Assembly: GCA_052389915.1 (NCBI GenBank)
Contig: JBQTHL010000026.1
Coordinates: 1-64,000, forward strand
DNA from: Panacagrimonas sp052389915
GTDB taxonomy: Bacteria; Pseudomonadota; Gammaproteobacteria; Nevskiales; Nevskiaceae
Direction of reading: 5' to 3'
DNA length: 64,000 nt
The notes beneath the pieces were generated by a model. It saw only the letters and a program-made list of their open reading frames with translations. It was not told the DNA's origin and ran no database searches. Position 1 is the stretch's first letter; each line of letters begins with the position of its first letter. The translations under genes and the position numbers were made by a program. Shown here one piece after another: positions 8,588 through 16,972 of the stretch.

Positions 8588-9136
8588 ATGCGTTTCCTGA
8601 TCGCCGTCCTGTTCGGTTTTTTCAGCCTTGCCGCGCACGCGCTGGACTGCGCCGATACCGACGTGAACGTCGAGATGCGCCGCCTGCTCGGCAAGCCCGA
8701 GAACGTTTGCCAGAGCTACGGCGGCAAGGTCTTGCTGGTGGTCAACGTGGCCAGTCACTGCGGTTTCACGCCGCAGTACGAGGCGCTGGAGAAGGTCTAC
8801 AAGACCTACAAGGACCAGGGGCTGGTGGTGCTCGGATTTCCCTCCGGCGATTTCGGCGGTCAGGAATTCGAGGACGAGGGCAAGATCGAAAAATTCTGCA
8901 AGGCCAACTTCGGCGTGAGCTTTCCCATGTTCGGCAAGACGGCCGTCACCGGCGAGCAGGCGAACCCGCTGTTCCGGACGCTGACGCAGAAGACCGGCGA
9001 AGCGCCGGGCTGGAATTTCAACAAGTACCTGGTCGGCCGAGACGGCAAGGTGATCGCGCATTTCCCCAGCAAGACGACGCCCGACGGCGCCGAACTGGGC
9101 AAGGCGATCAAGCTGGCGCTGACCTCGGCGCCCTGA
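8588..9136 (+). CDS. glutathione peroxidase, probably exported
   Basis: A 182-residue GPx-fold enzyme. The active-site block NVASHCGFT carries the peroxidatic Cys (Sec in some relatives); FPSGDFGGQE and WNFNKYLV supply the conserved Gln and Trp/Asn. The N-terminus MRFLIAVLFGFFSLAAHA is a good Sec signal, so it likely works in the periplasm. ATG at 8588 is chosen because GGAG lies 6 bases upstream and it begins the signal; an ATG at 8573 would add five residues. These enzymes reduce hydrogen and lipid peroxides with thiol donors. Confidence 0.88.
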   Translation: MRFLIAVLFGFFSLAAHALDCADTDVNVEMRRLLGKPENVCQSYGGKVLLVVNVASHCGFTPQYEALEKVYKTYKDQGLVVLGFPSGDFGGQEFEDEGKIEKFCKANFGVSFPMFGKTAVTGEQANPLFRTLTQKTGEAPGWNFNKYLVGRDGKVIAHFPSKTTPDGAELGKAIKLALTSAP

Positions 9137-9139
9137 GCT

Positions 9140-10624
9140 TCAGATCGACACACCGGGCGGTGGGTCCGAGGGCAGGGTGCAGCGACCGGTCTCGGTCGTT
9201 GCCACCGGGTAGGCGCAGGAATCGGCGGCGTAGAGCCCGCCCGGTCGATGATTGCCTGAGGCACCGATGCCGCCGAGAGGCGCAGACTCGGACACCTCCA
9301 GGGTCGATCGATTGCGATTGACGATGCCCGCGCGAATGCGCAGCCGGAAGCGCTTCCATTGCACATCGTCTTCCGACAACAGGCTCGCGCCGAGGCCGAA
9401 GCGCGTGTCGTTGGCCATGTCGAGCGCGTCTTCGAATTTCTCGTAACGGATCAGTTTGAGGAGCGGGCCGTAGAGTTCTTCGTCCGGCACGCGGTTGAGT
9501 TCCGAGCAGTCGAGCAGTCCCGGCGACAGGAAGGCGCGGCCGAGCTTGAGGCGCCTGCATTCCAGCAGCGCCCGCGCACCCAGCGCCATTAGCCGCGTTT
9601 GCGCGGCGAGCAGGTTGTCGGCCGCCTTCACCGAAATTAGCGGTCCCATGAAGGGCTCCGCGCCGGCATCCCAGGGCGCGATGCCGAGCTTCGGAATCGC
9701 ATCGACCAGGCTCGCGACCAGCGCGTCGCCCTGCGCGTTGCGCGGGACGAACAGTCGTCGTGCGCTCTGACAGTGCTGCCCGCTGTGACGAAACGCGGCG
9801 TCGAGAACGAGATGAAGCACCGCGTCCGGATCGGACAGGGGAGCGCCGACGATGATCGGATTGTTCCCGCCCATCGCCAGGCTCAGCAGCCGGCCCGGCG
9901 TCGTGGTGAACTGTTTAGCGAGGACTTCGCCGTTGCGCGCGGTGCCCGCGAAGTGCAGCGCGTCGAGGTCTGCACGCGCAGCGATCAATTCGCCGGTGTC
10001 GCGATCTCCTTGCAGCAACTGCAAGACACCTTTGGGGATCGCGGCTTCGTGCCAAAGCCGAACGAGGTGCTCCGCAATCAGCGGCATCTGTTCGCTGGGT
10101 TTGAACAACACGCAATTACCGGCGAGTAGCGCCGCAAGGATGCGGCTTCCGGGCAGCGCGACCGGACTGCTGAAAGGACTCAGCACCGCGACGACACCGT
10201 GCGGGCGATGCCAGATGAGATGCTGTCTCTCGCCATCGGTGATGGCTGTCGTGCCGGTGCGGGCGCGATGCGCCTGCGCCGCGTGATCGACCCGCGCGAG
10301 AAGCGCCGAAACTTCGGCGCGGGCCTGCCATGGAGGCATGCCGGTTTCGCGGCAGACGGTCGTCGCGAGTTCGTTCTGTTGTCGCGCCAATGCCGCCGCA
10401 AATTTTTGCACCGGGACGTCGCGTGCTTCGACACTGCAGTCGGCCCAGGCTTCCAGCGCATCGAACGCAGCGTCCATCGCCTGGTCCACATCCGTCGAAC
10501 CCGCAGCAGGACCGGCCCAGACTTCGTCGCCGTTGGTAGGTTCGACGCTGGCAAAAGGATCGCCAACGCCTTCGACCCAGGCGCCGTCGAGATACAACAT
10601 GCCGGTGTGTTCGCTCTCACTCAT
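9140..10624 (-). CDS. AstD-like aldehyde dehydrogenase with altered active site
   Basis: A 494-residue ALDH-superfamily protein closest by pattern to succinylglutamate semialdehyde dehydrogenase: GGNNPIIV, ASGNHRPGG and the C-terminal AADSCAYPVA are AstD hallmarks. The nucleophile Cys (QHCQSA, about 285) and EELYGP are kept. The oxyanion Asn of the PxNFP motif is Ser here (PFSSP, about 152), and the general-base Glu of LELGGNNP is Ala (LAMGGNNP, about 250). No other ast gene is nearby. It may be an inactive or repurposed paralogue. ATG at 10624 (MSESEHTG) is preferred to a longer upstream start. Confidence 0.75.
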   Translation of the reverse strand: MSESEHTGMLYLDGAWVEGVGDPFASVEPTNGDEVWAGPAAGSTDVDQAMDAAFDALEAWADCSVEARDVPVQKFAAALARQQNELATTVCRETGMPPWQARAEVSALLARVDHAAQAHRARTGTTAITDGERQHLIWHRPHGVVAVLSPFSSPVALPGSRILAALLAGNCVLFKPSEQMPLIAEHLVRLWHEAAIPKGVLQLLQGDRDTGELIAARADLDALHFAGTARNGEVLAKQFTTTPGRLLSLAMGGNNPIIVGAPLSDPDAVLHLVLDAAFRHSGQHCQSARRLFVPRNAQGDALVASLVDAIPKLGIAPWDAGAEPFMGPLISVKAADNLLAAQTRLMALGARALLECRRLKLGRAFLSPGLLDCSELNRVPDEELYGPLLKLIRYEKFEDALDMANDTRFGLGASLLSEDDVQWKRFRLRIRAGIVNRNRSTLEVSESAPLGGIGASGNHRPGGLYAADSCAYPVATTETGRCTLPSDPPPGVSI

Positions 10625-10713
10625 GAGGCCAAGCCTCGCGCCGATCCATGAATGTAATAGTACCCTCGGCAATGCCGGGCGGATTCACGGCTGTAGGTGG
10701 CAGTAGTAGTAGA

Positions 10714-10789
10714 TGGTGCCCTCGGCAGGAATCGAACCTGCGACCCTCCGCTTAGGAGGCGGATGCTCTATCCACTGGGCTACGGGGGC
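10714..10789 (-). tRNA. tRNA-Arg (anticodon CCT)
   Basis: A 76-base cloverleaf on the minus strand. The anticodon stem-loop CCGCCTCCTAAGCGG places CCT in the loop; the T-arm GCAGGTTCGAATCCTGC is perfect, and CCA is encoded. The acceptor arms GCCCCCG and CGAGGGC pair with one C-A mismatch at the fifth pair. It sits alone between the AstD-like gene and dacB. Confidence 0.95.
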
Positions 10790-10917
10790 GTGACGAGAAG
10801 TTTACAGAATCTTCCCAGCCATCCGCACGAAGCGGCGAAGCGTCTGTCGTAACGAGGACCCCGCGCCGCATCGACAAGCCCTACCATTCGCGGCCCGATT
10901 TTCCGGATGACTCCATT

Positions 10918-12402
10918 TTGCTAGACCATCGACTGGACCCGCGACAGCAGGTCCGTGCGCCCGCGCTGTGCGGCGTGTTTTTTTCTCTGGTATCGCTGTC
11001 CTGGACGACTCTCGCGAATGCGGAGTGGAAAGCCCTGGAAGCTTTGCAGAAAAGCGGCGCGCGGATCAGCGCGCAGGTGCTCGATCTCGGCAACGGCGAT
11101 TCGCTTCAGCAGTTGAACGCGCAAGAGCGGCTGTCGCCCGCGTCCGTCACCAAGCTCGTCGTGGCCGCGGCTGCTCTAGATGTCTGGCCTGCTGAAAAGA
11201 CTTTCGAGACGCGTGTGTTTGCGTCCGGTCCGATCCGCAATGGCCGCCTCGAAGGCGATCTGATTCTTCACAGCGACGGTGATGCCACGTTCGAGCATCG
11301 CGATCTCTGGCTGCTTGCCGCGCAGGTTCGTGCAGCGGGTGTGCAAAGCGTGAGCGGCGGCGTGATCGCCAGCCCTGCGTTCGGTCCGCTGGCCTGCGAT
11401 AACGAGGATCGCTGCGAAGCGATGATCCGCAGCGACACGGCTTACAACGCGCCGTTGTCCTCGCTGGGCGTGGATTACGGCACCTGGTGCGTGGAGGTAC
11501 TGCCCGGCGCGGTCGGGCAGCCCGCGCAACTGCGCGCCTGCGGCGGAATTCCGCTTCCGATCGCCGTTGAAGGCACCATCGACACCCGGATGGCGAAGAA
11601 GAAGAACGAGAGCTTCTGGGTAGAGCGTTTCACGCGCGATGGCTGGGATGCGCTCAAGGTCGGCGGCTCCATCGAGCCCGGCGAGTCGCAGGAAGTGTTT
11701 CGTGCGATGTCCGACCCTGCGCTCGGCACCGCGTTGTTGCTGCGCCAGATGCTGGCCGAGTTGGGAGTGACCGTGACCGGTCCGGTTTCGGTCAGTCACG
11801 CGCCGCCCGTGGCGGCGCAAAGCGTTCTGGCGCGCACGCAGGGCTTGATGCTCAAAGAACAGGTAGGCCGCATGCTGCGTTACTCCAACAATTACGTAGC
11901 CGACCTTCTCACCCTCAATCTCGCAGCCGTTCGTGCGCCCAAGCCGCCTTCGCAACTGGCCGATGCCTCCGAAGTGTTGTCGCGCTACGTGCAGAGCAAG
12001 AACGGCAAAAACGCTGGCGCGCCCAAGCTCTTCAGCGGCAGCGGGCTGACGCCGGAAAATCAGTTGTCGGCCGGCGACCTGGTGGCCATGCTCAGGGAGC
12101 AATACCGCGATACGCAGACTTTCCCCGCGTTCTACGGCGGGCTGGTGGTGCCGCGGCAGGCGCCGTTCGCGTTCCTGCGTGGCGGAAGCAAGGCCTGGCA
12201 GGATCGCGTGGCGCTCAAGACCGGCACGCTCAACGATCCGCGCTCGGTGTGCGCCGTCGCCGGTTATCTGCGGCGCAAGGATGGAGGCTGGATGGCGTTC
12301 GCCATTCTCGTCAACGGCAGCGACAGCAAGAAGCACGTGCCGCTGTACAAGGCGATGGAGGCCATTCGCGCGGACGTGGATGATCTGCTGAAGCGGTTCT
12401 GA
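10918..12402 (+). CDS. dacB: D-alanyl-D-alanine carboxypeptidase/endopeptidase (PBP4 type)
   Basis: A serine peptidase of family S13, 494 residues. The three penicillin-binding motifs are present: SVTK (about 76-79, nucleophile Ser), SNN (about 322) and KTGT (about 433). The large insert between the first two motifs is typical of PBP4. It trims stem peptides and cuts cross-links in periplasmic peptidoglycan. The N-terminus contains an export signal (CGVFFSLVSLSWTTLANA). The start is unsure: the frame opens with TTG at 10918, and a GTG at 10975 would begin just inside the signal. Confidence 0.93.
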   Translation: MLDHRLDPRQQVRAPALCGVFFSLVSLSWTTLANAEWKALEALQKSGARISAQVLDLGNGDSLQQLNAQERLSPASVTKLVVAAAALDVWPAEKTFETRVFASGPIRNGRLEGDLILHSDGDATFEHRDLWLLAAQVRAAGVQSVSGGVIASPAFGPLACDNEDRCEAMIRSDTAYNAPLSSLGVDYGTWCVEVLPGAVGQPAQLRACGGIPLPIAVEGTIDTRMAKKKNESFWVERFTRDGWDALKVGGSIEPGESQEVFRAMSDPALGTALLLRQMLAELGVTVTGPVSVSHAPPVAAQSVLARTQGLMLKEQVGRMLRYSNNYVADLLTLNLAAVRAPKPPSQLADASEVLSRYVQSKNGKNAGAPKLFSGSGLTPENQLSAGDLVAMLREQYRDTQTFPAFYGGLVVPRQAPFAFLRGGSKAWQDRVALKTGTLNDPRSVCAVAGYLRRKDGGWMAFAILVNGSDSKKHVPLYKAMEAIRADVDDLLKRF

Positions 12403-12485
12403 GGCTCCGATTCCGGCCGGAGATTGTCAGGCTCCGCGACGGGCAGTATGGTTCGGTCATCGATGCACCGACGGGGAGAGAGGAG

Positions 12486-12893
12486 ATGTCCAAGCTGGAT
12501 TCCGTGACTGTCCGCGATTACATGACCTCGATCGACAAGCTGGTGAAGCTCAGCCCGCAGATGGAGGTCATGGCCGCGGTCAACCAGTTGGTCAAGCACC
12601 ACATTTCCGGCGCGCCGGTGGTGGACGCGGGCGGCACGCTCGTCGGCATGCTGTCCGAGATGGATTGCATGCAGGTGGGCCTGATCGCGGCGGAAGACAC
12701 TTGCGTGGCCGGTCCGGTCAGTCAATTCATGAAGGCCAGCGTCGTCTCGGTTTCACCGGACGACAGCCTTACGCAACTCGCGCAGTTGTTCCTGAGCAAG
12801 CCTTTTCGCCGCTATCCGGTGATGGAGAACGGCAAGCTGGTCGGGCAGATTTCCCGCTCCGACGTGCTCAAGGCCATCAACGCGATGTGCTAG
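12486..12893 (+). CDS. tandem CBS-domain protein
   Basis: The 135-residue product consists of two CBS motifs, about 10-65 (VRDYMTS...GAPVVDAGGTLVGMLSE) and 75-133 (VSQFMKASVVSVSPDD...RRYPVMENGKLVGQISRSD). Such pairs form one Bateman module that binds adenosine nucleotides and usually regulates a partner. With no attached enzyme domain the partner is unknown. GAGAGGAG directly precedes ATG at 12486. It lies 9 bases ahead of hslR. Confidence 0.88.
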   Translation: MSKLDSVTVRDYMTSIDKLVKLSPQMEVMAAVNQLVKHHISGAPVVDAGGTLVGMLSEMDCMQVGLIAAEDTCVAGPVSQFMKASVVSVSPDDSLTQLAQLFLSKPFRRYPVMENGKLVGQISRSDVLKAINAMC

Positions 12894-12902
12894 CGGCGTC
12901 GC

Positions 12903-13313
12903 GTGGTGAGCGACGACGGCGAGGTTAACGACGACGGCTCGGGGCGGGTCCGTCTCGACAAGTGGCTGTGGGCCGCGCGTTTCTTCCGCACCCGCAGCAT
13001 CGCCAAGCAGGCCATCGAATCCGGGCACGTGCGTTATGAAGGCGAGCACGCCAAGGTCGGTCGCGCCGTGCACGTGAATGCGCTGCTGACGGTTCGCCAA
13101 GGCTGGGACGAGCGAGAGGTGCGCGTGCTGAAACTCGACGACGAGCGTCGCGGCGCGGCCGAGGCGCAACAACTCTACGAGGAGACACCCGCGAGCGTCG
13201 AGCGGCGAGAGAACCAGCGGCTGGTGCGGCGCGCCGGGCCGATGTTCGACGACGCGCGTCCTTCTGCCCAGCAACGGCGCGCGGGCGCGCGCTTCAAGCG
13301 CGGCGACTTCTGA
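12903..13313 (+). CDS. hslR: heat-shock protein 15, S4-domain RNA-binding protein
   Basis: A 136-residue protein with the S4 fold starting at about residue 16 (VRLDKWLWAARFFRTRSIAKQAIESGHV), the Hsp15 signature. The basic C-terminus (QQRRAGARFKRGDF) is also typical. Hsp15 binds free 50S subunits carrying nascent chains and helps recycle stalled ribosomes. The start is one of two adjacent GTG codons at 12903/12906. Its stop overlaps the next start by one base. Confidence 0.9.
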   Translation: MVSDDGEVNDDGSGRVRLDKWLWAARFFRTRSIAKQAIESGHVRYEGEHAKVGRAVHVNALLTVRQGWDEREVRVLKLDDERRGAAEAQQLYEETPASVERRENQRLVRRAGPMFDDARPSAQQRRAGARFKRGDF

Positions 13314-13747
13314 TGGCCCACCCGAACCGGATCGATGATGACGGCGGTATTCTTCGCCTGCTCGCGGCTACCAGGACCATCGCCGTGCTAGGCATCAAGA
13401 CCGAAGCGCAGCGCAACCAGCCGGCGTTTTACGTTCCGCAGTTCCTGGTGCAGGCCGGATTCGAGGTGATCCCCGTGCCGGTCTACTACCCGGACGTGAA
13501 CCAGATTCTGGGTCGCAAGGTCTACCGCAGCCTGTCGGAAATTCCGGGCGAGGTGGACCTCGTGGATGTGTTTCGCAGACCGGCCGATCTTCCCGCTCAC
13601 CTCGACGACATCCTGGCCAAGCGTCCCAGGGTCGTGTGGTTGCAGCAGGGCATTCGCGACGACGCATTTGCCGAAACCCTGGCGCGCGCCGGTATCCAGG
13701 TGGTGCAGGACCGCTGTCTCATGGTCGAGCATCGGCGATTGGCTTAG
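13313..13747 (+). CDS. CoA-binding (YccU-type) Rossmann protein
   Basis: A 144-residue single-domain protein with the succinyl-CoA-synthetase-like CoA-binding fold. The N-terminal TIAVLGIKTEAQRNQ nucleotide loop and the later EIPGEVDLVDVFRRP and RPRVVWLQQGI blocks are characteristic of this family, whose exact role is unknown. ATG at 13313 shares its first base with the hslR stop, implying coupling. Confidence 0.87.
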   Translation: MAHPNRIDDDGGILRLLAATRTIAVLGIKTEAQRNQPAFYVPQFLVQAGFEVIPVPVYYPDVNQILGRKVYRSLSEIPGEVDLVDVFRRPADLPAHLDDILAKRPRVVWLQQGIRDDAFAETLARAGIQVVQDRCLMVEHRRLA

Positions 13748-13796
13748 CCGTGGCCAGCGCTGGTTCCGGCGATGGGTGCCGGCTGCGGCGTCGTAA

Positions 13797-14150
13797 TCAG
13801 CTTTCGAGCGCGTGTCTCAAGCGGTCGGTGACCTCCCGCAGCATTTGCACTGTGAAGTACGGGGTTTCCGGCACCAGCAGAGAAAAGCGTGGCTCGCCGA
13901 TGACGGCCAGCTTGGCGTCGCTGAGCGCTACCGCAGAAGCGCAGCGAGGTTTATGGTCGATCAGCGCCATTTCGCCGAATATTTCGGAGGGCCCCAGCGT
14001 GGCGACACGCTTGTCCTGCTTGCGGATTTCCACGGCGCCTTCGACGATGGCAAACATCTCGGAACCCACCTCGCCTTCGCGGAAAATCACTTCGCCCGCG
14101 CTGAGATTGATCAGCTTCGGCTCATTACGAAAAATATCGATCGTTGCCAC
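13797..14150 (-). CDS. cyclic-nucleotide-binding domain protein
   Basis: About 117 residues forming one cNMP-binding beta-barrel: GEVIFREGEVGSEMFAIVEG, then GPSEIFGEMALID and the Arg-containing loop HKPRCASAVA, the phosphate-binding cassette. There is no helix-turn-helix or second domain, so it is not a Crp-type regulator on its own. GTG at 14150 (VATIDIFRNEP) has GGGG 8 bases upstream; ATG at 14168 is an alternative adding six residues. It is convergent with the CoA-binding gene. Confidence 0.83.
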   Translation of the reverse strand: MATIDIFRNEPKLINLSAGEVIFREGEVGSEMFAIVEGAVEIRKQDKRVATLGPSEIFGEMALIDHKPRCASAVALSDAKLAVIGEPRFSLLVPETPYFTVQMLREVTDRLRHALES

Positions 14151-14363
14151 GGCACATCCCCTTTTCATAGTCTTCCCGAGCAGATGCCCGCCCCGGGCTC
14201 GCGACTTGCAGCCCGCCCTCGTGATTGTGATTTTTTCATGACAGCGCAAGATCGTTCCCGTTCGAGATTCGCGACGGTGTGTACGTTGCCTCGGGCAAGC
14301 GATCTGCCGGCGGTACCAGCCCAGCTAAACTGATTCGATTACTGCTTTCATTTTTCCGGGTCC

Positions 14364-15965
14364 ATGCACGACATGAAACGAAGAGACGTACTTCGCGCCG
14401 GCCTGGCGCTGACCGCCGCCGGCATTCCCCTGCCGCTGGCCTTGTTTGCGCCGCCGGCGGCTGCCGCGCTGCGCACCATCGGCAAGCGGCAGGCCTTCGA
14501 TTACGCCTGGCTAAAGGGTCAGGCGCGCTCGATGGCGACCAAGCCCTATCAAGCTCGCAAGAACACCCTCCCGGCAGAAATCTCCGGGCTGGATTGGGAT
14601 GCCTACCAGACTCTGCGCTATCGCGACGACCATCGCGCCTGGCGCAGCGACAAACTCCGCTTTGAAGCGGCGTTCTTCCATCTGGGCCTGTTCTTCAAGT
14701 CGCCCGTGCACATGTTCGAGGTGGTGGACGGACAGGCCCAGGAAATCGCCTACGACGCGGCGATGTTCGATTACGGCGACAGCGGCGTATCCGGAAAGAA
14801 TCTGCCTCTCGATCTGGGCTTCGCAGGATTCCGGCTGATCTTCCATACCGACCCGACTCGCGACGTGGCTGCGTTTCTCGGCGCCAGTTATTTCCGCGCG
14901 GGGGGCGGCGACTGGCAGTACGGCCTGTCCGCGCGCGGGCTCGCCATAGACTGCGGCATGGAGCGGCCTGAGGAGTTTCCCGACTTCGTCGCGTACTGGC
15001 TGGAAAAGCCTGCGCCGGGTGCGAACCATCTCGTGGTGTACGGGCTTCTCGACTCGCCGAGCGTGTCCGGCGCGTATCGCTTCGATATCACGCCGGGCGC
15101 AACTCTCACGATGGAGATCGACGCCGCGCTCTATCCGCGCAAGACCATCGAACGCCTGGGCGTCGCACCGCTCACGAGCATGTACCAGACCGGCGAGAAC
15201 GACCGGCGCAAGGCCAACGACTGGCGGCCGGAGATTCACGACTCCGATGGCCTCGCCATGTGGCGCGGCAACAACGAGTGGGTGTGGCGGCCGCTGCTCA
15301 ACCCGAAGAATCTGCGCTTCAACGTTTATGTGGACGAGAACCCGCGCGGCTTCGGCCTGATGCAGCGGGATCGCAACTTCGAGCACTACCAGGACGACGG
15401 CGTGTTTTACGAGAAGCGGCCCAATGTCTGGGTCGAACCGCGTGCCGGCTGGGGACGCGGCTCCGTCCAGTTGGTGGAGATTCCCACCCATGACGAGACC
15501 TTCGACAACATCGTCGCGTTCTGGTGTCCCGAAGCCCCGCCGCAAGCCGGCCAGGAACTGCTTTACAGCTATCGCCTGCACTGGGGTACGCGAAGCCCGG
15601 TCGGTCCCACGCTCGCGCAGGTCATGGCCACGCGCACCGGTATCGGCGGCGTCATCGGCCGTCCGCGGCCGTACTATTCGCAGCGCTTTGCGATCGATTT
15701 CGCCGGCGGCGATTTGGGGATGCTGGGGCAAAAGGCCAAGATCGAGCCGGTCATCAGCCTGTCGCGCGGCAAGGTCGAAATCACCTCCGCCCGCCCGCTG
15801 AGTTCGATCAACGGTTATCGCGCGATGTTCGACCTGGTGCCGCCGGACGAATCGGAAAAGCCCATCGACATCCGCCTGTACTTGAGCGTCGCCGGTCAAC
15901 CGTTCTCGGAAACCTGGCTGTACCAGTGGACGCCGCCGCCGATGTCGGAGCGTCCGCTGACTTGA
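14364..15965 (+). CDS. opgD: periplasmic glucan biosynthesis protein OpgD
   Basis: A 533-residue protein with a twin-arginine signal (KRRDVLRAGLALTAA...) and the full MdoG/OpgD body: an N-terminal beta-sandwich domain (to about residue 400) and a C-terminal immunoglobulin-like domain. Conserved stretches include LGASYFRAGG, YGLSARGLAI and the tail region SETWLYQW. OpgD shapes osmoregulated periplasmic glucans and is Tat-exported in E. coli. ATG 14364 or 14373 are both possible. It sits directly upstream of infC, where thrS is expected. Confidence 0.92.
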   Translation: MHDMKRRDVLRAGLALTAAGIPLPLALFAPPAAAALRTIGKRQAFDYAWLKGQARSMATKPYQARKNTLPAEISGLDWDAYQTLRYRDDHRAWRSDKLRFEAAFFHLGLFFKSPVHMFEVVDGQAQEIAYDAAMFDYGDSGVSGKNLPLDLGFAGFRLIFHTDPTRDVAAFLGASYFRAGGGDWQYGLSARGLAIDCGMERPEEFPDFVAYWLEKPAPGANHLVVYGLLDSPSVSGAYRFDITPGATLTMEIDAALYPRKTIERLGVAPLTSMYQTGENDRRKANDWRPEIHDSDGLAMWRGNNEWVWRPLLNPKNLRFNVYVDENPRGFGLMQRDRNFEHYQDDGVFYEKRPNVWVEPRAGWGRGSVQLVEIPTHDETFDNIVAFWCPEAPPQAGQELLYSYRLHWGTRSPVGPTLAQVMATRTGIGGVIGRPRPYYSQRFAIDFAGGDLGMLGQKAKIEPVISLSRGKVEITSARPLSSINGYRAMFDLVPPDESEKPIDIRLYLSVAGQPFSETWLYQWTPPPMSERPLT

Positions 15966-16050
15966 GCGGAGAAGCGTTGGAGAACACAAACACCTGGAGC
16001 GGTCTGCCGCTATTGAGCTTTGACCGACGCTTCCCTATGATTCGCGATCC

Positions 16051-16071
16051 AAAGCCCGCCTCGCGGGCTTT
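16051..16071 (+). terminator. stem-loop upstream of infC
   Basis: AAAGCCCGC and GCGGGCTTT form a perfect 9-bp stem with a 3-base loop. The sequence after it, ACTGTCTGT, is a poor T-run, so this may be a weak terminator for opgD or an element of the infC leader rather than a strong terminator. Confidence 0.5.
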
Positions 16072-16126
16072 ACTGTCTGTCCGGCATTTGGCGCGGGCAG
16101 CCCAGAAATGAGCAGGAGAGTCCAGC

Positions 16127-16645
16127 ATCGCCCAGGAACGTGAAGACCGGCGCAACGAGCAGATCAATGTGCCGCGGGTACGAGTGATTGGCGCCGACGG
16201 GTCGCAGGTTGGCGTCATGATGACGCGCGACGCGATCGCCAAGGCCCAGGAATCCGAATTGGATCTGGTGGAGGTTTCGCCGAACGCCGATCCGCCAGTC
16301 TGCAAGATCATGGACTACGGTAAGTACATCTACCAGAAGGACAAGGCGCAGCATGCGGCCAAACGCAAGCAGAAGCAGATCGAGATCAAGGAAGTGAAAT
16401 TCCGGCCGACGACCGAGGAAGCCGACTACCAGACCAAGCTGCGCAACATGACGCGCTTTCTGGAAGAAGGCGACAAGGTCAAGGTGACGATCCGCTACCG
16501 CGGTCGCGAGATGGCGCACCAGGAACTCGGTATGAAGGTGATGGATCGGGTGAAGGGCGATCTGGTTGAGCTGGCCGTGGTCGAGCAGCATCCGAAGATG
16601 GAAGGGCGCCAAGCCGTCATGGTTCTGGGCGCCAAGAAGCACTAA
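16127..16645 (+). CDS. infC: translation initiation factor IF-3
   Basis: IF-3 of 172 residues beginning at ATC (16127), 8 bases after AGGAG at 114-118 of the same 100-base block. The N-terminal IAQEREDRRNEQINVPRVRVIG aligns with the IF-3 start region, which GTG at 16169 would cut off. The remainder keeps the family core (MDYGKYIYQKDK, the basic linker, and KVTIRYRGREM). IF-3 releases tRNAs mispaired at the start codon; a rare start codon on its own gene is the known basis of negative autoregulation in enterobacteria (AUU there). Confidence 0.95.
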   Translation: MAQEREDRRNEQINVPRVRVIGADGSQVGVMMTRDAIAKAQESELDLVEVSPNADPPVCKIMDYGKYIYQKDKAQHAAKRKQKQIEIKEVKFRPTTEEADYQTKLRNMTRFLEEGDKVKVTIRYRGREMAHQELGMKVMDRVKGDLVELAVVEQHPKMEGRQAVMVLGAKKH

Positions 16646-16687
16646 CGAGCTTTAAGCTCGAAACGAAGTCCCCTGATTTTTCAGGGG
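16646..16687 (+). promoter_or_regulatory. two hairpins between infC and rpmI
   Basis: CGAGC-TTTAA-GCTCG (16646-16660) directly follows the infC stop, and CCCCTGA-TTTT-TCAGGGG (16670-16687) follows. In E. coli the infC-rpmI region carries structures through which ribosomal protein L20 represses rpmI-rplT. These hairpins lie in the right place for such control, but the match to an L20 operator was not established. Confidence 0.45.
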
Positions 16688-16762
16688 CCCGGTCAGCGCC
16701 CTGGGTAGGGTTGTGAAACCGGTCATATGCAGACCCGGAACAACCGGGAAGGAGTTTCAATC

Positions 16763-16960
16763 ATGCCCAAGATGAAAACCGTCAAGAGCGCCGCCAAGCG
16801 CTTCTCCAAGACCGGGAAAGGCGGCTACAAGCGCGGCCATTCCCACAAGCGCCACATCCTGACCAAGAAGCCGGCGAAGCGTATTCGCCAGCTCCGCGGC
16901 GAGGCCCAGATTCACGGCTCCGACGTGAAGGAAGTCAACAAGATGCTGCCCTACGCTTAA
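16763..16960 (+). CDS. rpmI: 50S ribosomal protein L35
   Basis: A very basic 65-residue protein starting MPKMKTVKSAAKRF, with the family's KRGHSHKRHILTKK segment; normal L35 length. It is a structural protein of the large subunit. GGAAGGAG lies 8 bases before ATG at 16763. The longer in-frame opening at 16727 adds residues absent from L35. rplT follows after 12 bases. Confidence 0.97.
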   Translation: MPKMKTVKSAAKRFSKTGKGGYKRGHSHKRHILTKKPAKRIRQLRGEAQIHGSDVKEVNKMLPYA

Positions 16961-16972
16961 GGAGAATCTGAC

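Noticed and set aside
16727..16762. Upstream start for rpmI
   Set aside because: The added 12 residues are not part of L35 and ATG 16763 has the better ribosome site.
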